A stretch of 64,000 bases of DNA from Marinifilum_A sediminis (GTDB lineage: Bacteria > Bacteroidota > Bacteroidia > Bacteroidales > Marinifilaceae), in assembly GCA_947496465.1 (NCBI GenBank), contig CANMCX010000010.1, forward strand, positions 1 to 64,000, given 5' to 3'. Below the pieces are notes generated by a model. That model worked only from the letters and a program-made list of their open reading frames with translations. It was not told where the DNA came from and did no database searches. The position numbers and the translations under genes were made by a program. Positions 60,882 through 64,000 of this stretch are shown here, one piece after another. Every line of letters starts with the position of its first letter. Within the stretch, counting starts at the first letter, position 1.

Positions 60882-60913
60882 ATCTTACATCTCAAATCTA
60901 TTATCTCATATCT
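60882..60913. repeat. Heptamer-period repeat (ATCTNNN)5 before kdd
   Basis: ATCT begins at 60882, 60889, 60896, 60903 and 60910, exactly every 7 bp. The tract lies in the 60-bp kce-kdd gap and ends 9 bp before the kdd ATG. No Shine-Dalgarno is present. Confidence 0.85.
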
Positions 60914-60922
60914 ATATAGAAA

Positions 60923-61957
60923 ATGAATAAAGGAAATAAATACGGAACTCATAGAGTACTTGAACCAAAAGGGACTCTTCCACAGCCAGCTCAAAAGTTG
61001 GATAATACAATGTCGATTTACGACAACGAATTGTTGATTGATGTTCAAACTTTGAATATTGATTCGGCGAGTTTTACTCAGATTAAAGGTGCTTGCAATG
61101 CTGATACTGCTAAAATGGAAGAAATGATTCTTTCAATTGTTGGCGAAAGAGGTAAAATGCAAAATCCTGTAACTGGTTCTGGTGGAATGTTGATTGGTAC
61201 CATCAAAGAAGTTGGTCCAAATTTCCCAAATCAAGATTTAAAGGTTGGTGATAAGATTGCAACTTTGGTTTCTTTATCATTAACTCCTTTAAAAATTAAT
61301 AAGATTAAAAACATCAATACTTCAAACGATCAGGTTGATGTTGATGCAGAAGCAATCTTATTTGAAAGTGGTTTGTATGCAGTTCTTCCTACTGATATTC
61401 CTGAAAAATTGGCTTTGGCAGCTTTAGATGTTGCTGGTGCTCCTGCTCAGGTTGATCGTTTGGTAAAAGAAGGCGACACTGTTTGTATCATCGGTGGTGG
61501 TGGTAAATCAGGTGTTCTTTGCTGCTACCAGGCAATGGAAAAAGTTGGACCTAAAGGAAAAGTAATCGTTGTAGAATACTCTGAAGAGAATGCGAAGCGT
61601 ATTTTGGATCTTGGTTTGGCTCACGAAGTACTAATTGGCGATGCTACTGACGTAATGGATGTTTACACTAGAGTGACTGAAATTACTGGTGAAGAAGGTT
61701 GCGATGTTGTAATCAACAACGTAAATGTTGCTTCTACTGAAATGTCATCAATTTTGATAACAAAAGATAGAGGATGCGTTTATTTCTTCTCTATGGCAAC
61801 TTCATTTACCAAAGCAGCTCTTGGAGCTGAAGGTGTTGGTAAAGATGTTGACATGATTGTAGGTAACGGATATGCAATTGGACATGCCGACCTAACTTTA
61901 GATATTATTAGAAAATCAGAAGGAATTAGAGAATTGTTCGAAAAACTATACGTGTAA
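60923..61957 (+). CDS. kdd: L-erythro-3,5-diaminohexanoate dehydrogenase
   Basis: Oxidative deamination of 3,5-diaminohexanoate to 3-keto-5-aminohexanoate with NAD(P). 344 residues: N-terminal part HRVLEPKGTLPQPAQKLDN, Rossmann nucleotide site VCIIGGGGKSGVLC, VIVVEYSEENAKRILDLG. Its stop overlaps the kamA ATG (TAATG), so the two are coupled. Confidence 0.95.
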   Translation: MNKGNKYGTHRVLEPKGTLPQPAQKLDNTMSIYDNELLIDVQTLNIDSASFTQIKGACNADTAKMEEMILSIVGERGKMQNPVTGSGGMLIGTIKEVGPNFPNQDLKVGDKIATLVSLSLTPLKINKIKNINTSNDQVDVDAEAILFESGLYAVLPTDIPEKLALAALDVAGAPAQVDRLVKEGDTVCIIGGGGKSGVLCCYQAMEKVGPKGKVIVVEYSEENAKRILDLGLAHEVLIGDATDVMDVYTRVTEITGEEGCDVVINNVNVASTEMSSILITKDRGCVYFFSMATSFTKAALGAEGVGKDVDMIVGNGYAIGHADLTLDIIRKSEGIRELFEKLYV

Positions 61958-63219
61958 TGGTTACTAACAACAGAAGAAAAGAATTATTTCCAGAGGTAAC
62001 TGACATTCAGTGGAACGATTGGAAATGGCAGGTGAGAAACCGTATTGAAACTATAGATCAGTTAAAAAAATACATTCACCTAACAGCGGAAGAGGAAGAA
62101 GGAGTTAAGAAATCATTGGCAACTTTGCGTATGGCAATTACTCCATACTATTTGACATTGATCGATCCTGAAAATGAAAACTGTCCTGTTCGTAAGCAGG
62201 CGATTCCTACTGCAGCAGAGGTACATCAAGCAGATGCTGATTTGTTGGACCCATTGCACGAGGATGAGGATTCTCCTGTTCCAGGGCTAACTCACCGTTA
62301 TCCGGATCGTGTATTGTTTTTGATTACTGATATGTGTTCTATGTATTGTCGTCACTGTACTCGTCGTCGTTTTGCCGGTCAGTCTGATGCTTCAACTCCA
62401 CAGGATAATATTGAGAAAGCTATCGAGTACATTGCAAATACACCTCAGGTTCGCGACGTTGTTCTTTCTGGTGGTGATGCTTTATTAATCAGTGATGATA
62501 AATTAGAGTATATCATTAGCCGATTGAGAGATATTCCTCACGTTGAGATTATTCGTATTGGTAGCCGTACTCCGGTTGTATTGCCACAGCGTATCACTGA
62601 TAACTTGGTGAATATGCTGAAAAAATATCATCCAGTTTGGTTGAATACTCACTTCAATCACTCTGATGAGATTACTCCTGAGGCTAAAGTTGCTTTAGCT
62701 CGTTTGGCTAATGCAGGTGTACCTTTAGGAAACCAGTCAGTATTATTGAAAGGTGTTAACGACTGCGTTCACATCATGAAAAAGTTGATGCACAACTTGG
62801 TATTGAACCGAGTTCGTCCTTACTATATTTATCAGTGTGATCTTTCTATGGGTCTTGAGCACTTTAGAACTCCAGTTTCAAAAGGTATTGAGATCATTGA
62901 GAATTTACGTGGTCATACTTCTGGTTTTGCAGTTCCAACTTTTGTTGTTGACGCTCCAGGTGGAGGAGGTAAAACTCCGGTTATGCCTCAGTATGTTGTT
63001 TCACAAAGCCCGGGGAAAGTGGTGTTGAGAAACTTCGAAGGTGTAATTACAACTTATACAGAGCCTAAGCATTACGATAATAACTGTACTTGTCCTGATT
63101 GTACAATGAATGAAAAACACGAAGGTGTTGCTTCATTGTTGAATGGTGAGAAATTATCTATCGAGCCTGATCACTTGGCAAGAAAAGAAAGAAATAAAAA
63201 GACGGATGCCCTTTCTTAA
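61957..63219 (+). CDS. kamA: L-lysine 2,3-aminomutase (radical SAM)
   Basis: First step of lysine fermentation, L-lysine to beta-lysine, with S-adenosylmethionine, a [4Fe-4S] cluster and PLP. 420 residues; cluster cysteines C127, C131 and C134 in CSMYCRHCTRR, PLP lysine in PGGGGKTPVMP, and a C-terminal zinc motif NCTCPDCTM. Oxygen-sensitive, so supports an anaerobic host. Lysine 5,6-aminomutase genes are expected downstream of the window. Confidence 0.98.
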   Translation: MVTNNRRKELFPEVTDIQWNDWKWQVRNRIETIDQLKKYIHLTAEEEEGVKKSLATLRMAITPYYLTLIDPENENCPVRKQAIPTAAEVHQADADLLDPLHEDEDSPVPGLTHRYPDRVLFLITDMCSMYCRHCTRRRFAGQSDASTPQDNIEKAIEYIANTPQVRDVVLSGGDALLISDDKLEYIISRLRDIPHVEIIRIGSRTPVVLPQRITDNLVNMLKKYHPVWLNTHFNHSDEITPEAKVALARLANAGVPLGNQSVLLKGVNDCVHIMKKLMHNLVLNRVRPYYIYQCDLSMGLEHFRTPVSKGIEIIENLRGHTSGFAVPTFVVDAPGGGGKTPVMPQYVVSQSPGKVVLRNFEGVITTYTEPKHYDNNCTCPDCTMNEKHEGVASLLNGEKLSIEPDHLARKERNKKTDALS

Positions 63220-64000
63220 GGACATAGAAAAATATAAAAGTCTTTCTATTGTAGGACTTGAAAAGAATACCGGGAAAACCGAGTGTTTGAATTATGTGCT
63301 GTCCCGATTAAGGGACAGCCATAAACAAATTGCTTTAACTTCTATTGGTATCGACGGAGAAAACCGTGATCAAGTCACACATACTCATAAACCTGAAATT
63401 GAATTGAGTGAAGGAATGATGTTCGTGACTTCGGAAATTCATTATGCGAAACGCAGATTGTTTTCAGAAGTAATTGATGTTTCTTCTCAATCGACCAGCT
63501 TAGGACGATTGGTAACAGCAAAAACAATTCATTCAGGAAAAGTAATGTTATCAGGACCTGCAAATAATGCTGAAATTATCAGGTTAATTGCCGATTTAAA
63601 AACAAAAGGTGTCGACCTTACCATTGTAGACGGAGCATTGTCGCGTAAGAGTTTGGGATCACCTGCAGTAACTGAAGCCATGATATTGGCAACAGGAGCG
63701 GCTTTATCGGCAAACATTCCTCAATTGGTGTTCAAAACACAATATGTGTTTGATTTGATTCAGTTACCAGAAATCGATTTGGAATTGAAAACCAAATTTA
63801 GAGGAATAGAAAAAGGAATTTGGGCTATTGATGAGTCAGGAGAAATAAAAGATACAGGTATTGCTTCTGTATTGATGATCAAAAATAAAAAGGACCAACT
63901 CTTTCAGTTTGGAACCGATTTTTTTGTGAGTGGAGCAATAACCGATCAGTTTTTAGATTTTCTGAAGAATCAAAAGCAGGTTAATAAAATAAGATTAATC
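63206..64000 (+). CDS. P-loop NTPase-like protein of the lysine operon (3' end outside window)
   Basis: Frame starts at ATG 63206, overlapping the kamA 3' end by 14 bp, and is open for 265 codons to the window end. Walker A GLEKNTGKT at G17-T25. The mixed alpha/beta sequence includes MLSGPANNAEIIRLIADL and LTIVDGALSRKSLGSPAVTE, as in GTP- or ATP-binding dethiobiotin-synthase-like folds. A protein at this position is common in lysine-fermentation clusters, where ATPase-like genes have been suggested to aid the B12-dependent 5,6-aminomutase; that role is inference here. Confidence 0.8.
   Translation, partial: MPFLKDIEKYKSLSIVGLEKNTGKTECLNYVLSRLRDSHKQIALTSIGIDGENRDQVTHTHKPEIELSEGMMFVTSEIHYAKRRLFSEVIDVSSQSTSLGRLVTAKTIHSGKVMLSGPANNAEIIRLIADLKTKGVDLTIVDGALSRKSLGSPAVTEAMILATGAALSANIPQLVFKTQYVFDLIQLPEIDLELKTKFRGIEKGIWAIDESGEIKDTGIASVLMIKNKKDQLFQFGTDFFVSGAITDQFLDFLKNQKQVNKIRLI

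Overview
The window is about 64 kb of AT-rich chromosome from a member of the Bacteroidota, probably an anaerobic or facultative marine Bacteroidia of the Marinilabiliales type; the genus cannot be fixed from the sequence alone. The evidence for Bacteroidota is promoters of the TTTG/TTG-N18-20-TAnnTTTG kind, a FecI/FecR/STN-TonB receptor locus, paired ExbD genes behind ExbB, an LptE-family lipoprotein between a sigma-54 activator and secG, RprX/RprY-like two-component pairs, and few Shine-Dalgarno sequences. There is no prophage, insertion sequence, CRISPR array or obvious genomic island.

Layout. 1-67: last bases of a 5S rRNA gene and its terminator, so an rRNA operon lies just upstream. 126-7865: envelope block with a two-component system, kdsB, a soluble PAS kinase with a cysteine cluster, a sigma-54 activator, an LptE-like lipoprotein, a TPR-like protein and secG. 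8116-10060: groES-groEL. 10113-14725: an outer lipoprotein, a BlaI-type repressor with an M56 protease fused to an M23 domain, and two unknown proteins. 15121-20049: TonB receptor, FecR, ECF sigma factor and a lipoprotein. 20280-25625: a 38-residue membrane peptide, lepA, a charged secreted protein and a second RprXY-like pair. 25809-25935: candidate small RNA. 26030-35067: rnc, fabF, acpP, purN, an M23 peptidase, two YitT paralogues and leuS. 35278-37813: tRNA-Arg(CCG) and an ExbB/ExbD proton-channel operon. 38027-50336: mostly housekeeping (ansA, tatD, gdhA, dprA, apt, aroA, deoD, tadA, aspS) with a few unknown envelope proteins. 50400-58400: three small unknown genes, an acyltransferase, a zinc metallopeptidase, a glycosyltransferase pair, a small membrane protein and an M28 peptidase. 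58984-64000: lysine-fermentation operon (CoA-transferase A, kal, kce, kdd, kamA and a P-loop protein cut by the window end).

How it fits together. Lysine fermentation supplies acetate, butyrate and ammonia and implies anaerobic amino-acid catabolism; gdhA and ansA fit that life style. A large share of the rest serves the envelope: LPS (kdsB, lptE), protein export (secG), TonB-type uptake, lipid synthesis (fabF/acpP, acyltransferase) and peptidoglycan hydrolysis. The clearest new link is a 14-bp operator, ACTAT-N4-ATAGT, in the same place between the -33 and -7 boxes of two promoters 20 kb apart: that of the blaI/M56-M23 operon and that of the free-standing M23 peptidase. This suggests a BlaI-type cell-wall regulon with no beta-lactamase and with a degenerate M23 domain where a sensor would sit. 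Other notable signals are a recurrent T7-8-RTGC signature at intrinsic terminators, heptamer-period repeats directly before lepA and kdd, a 15-bp stem over the dprA start codon, and a well-formed orphan small-RNA unit.
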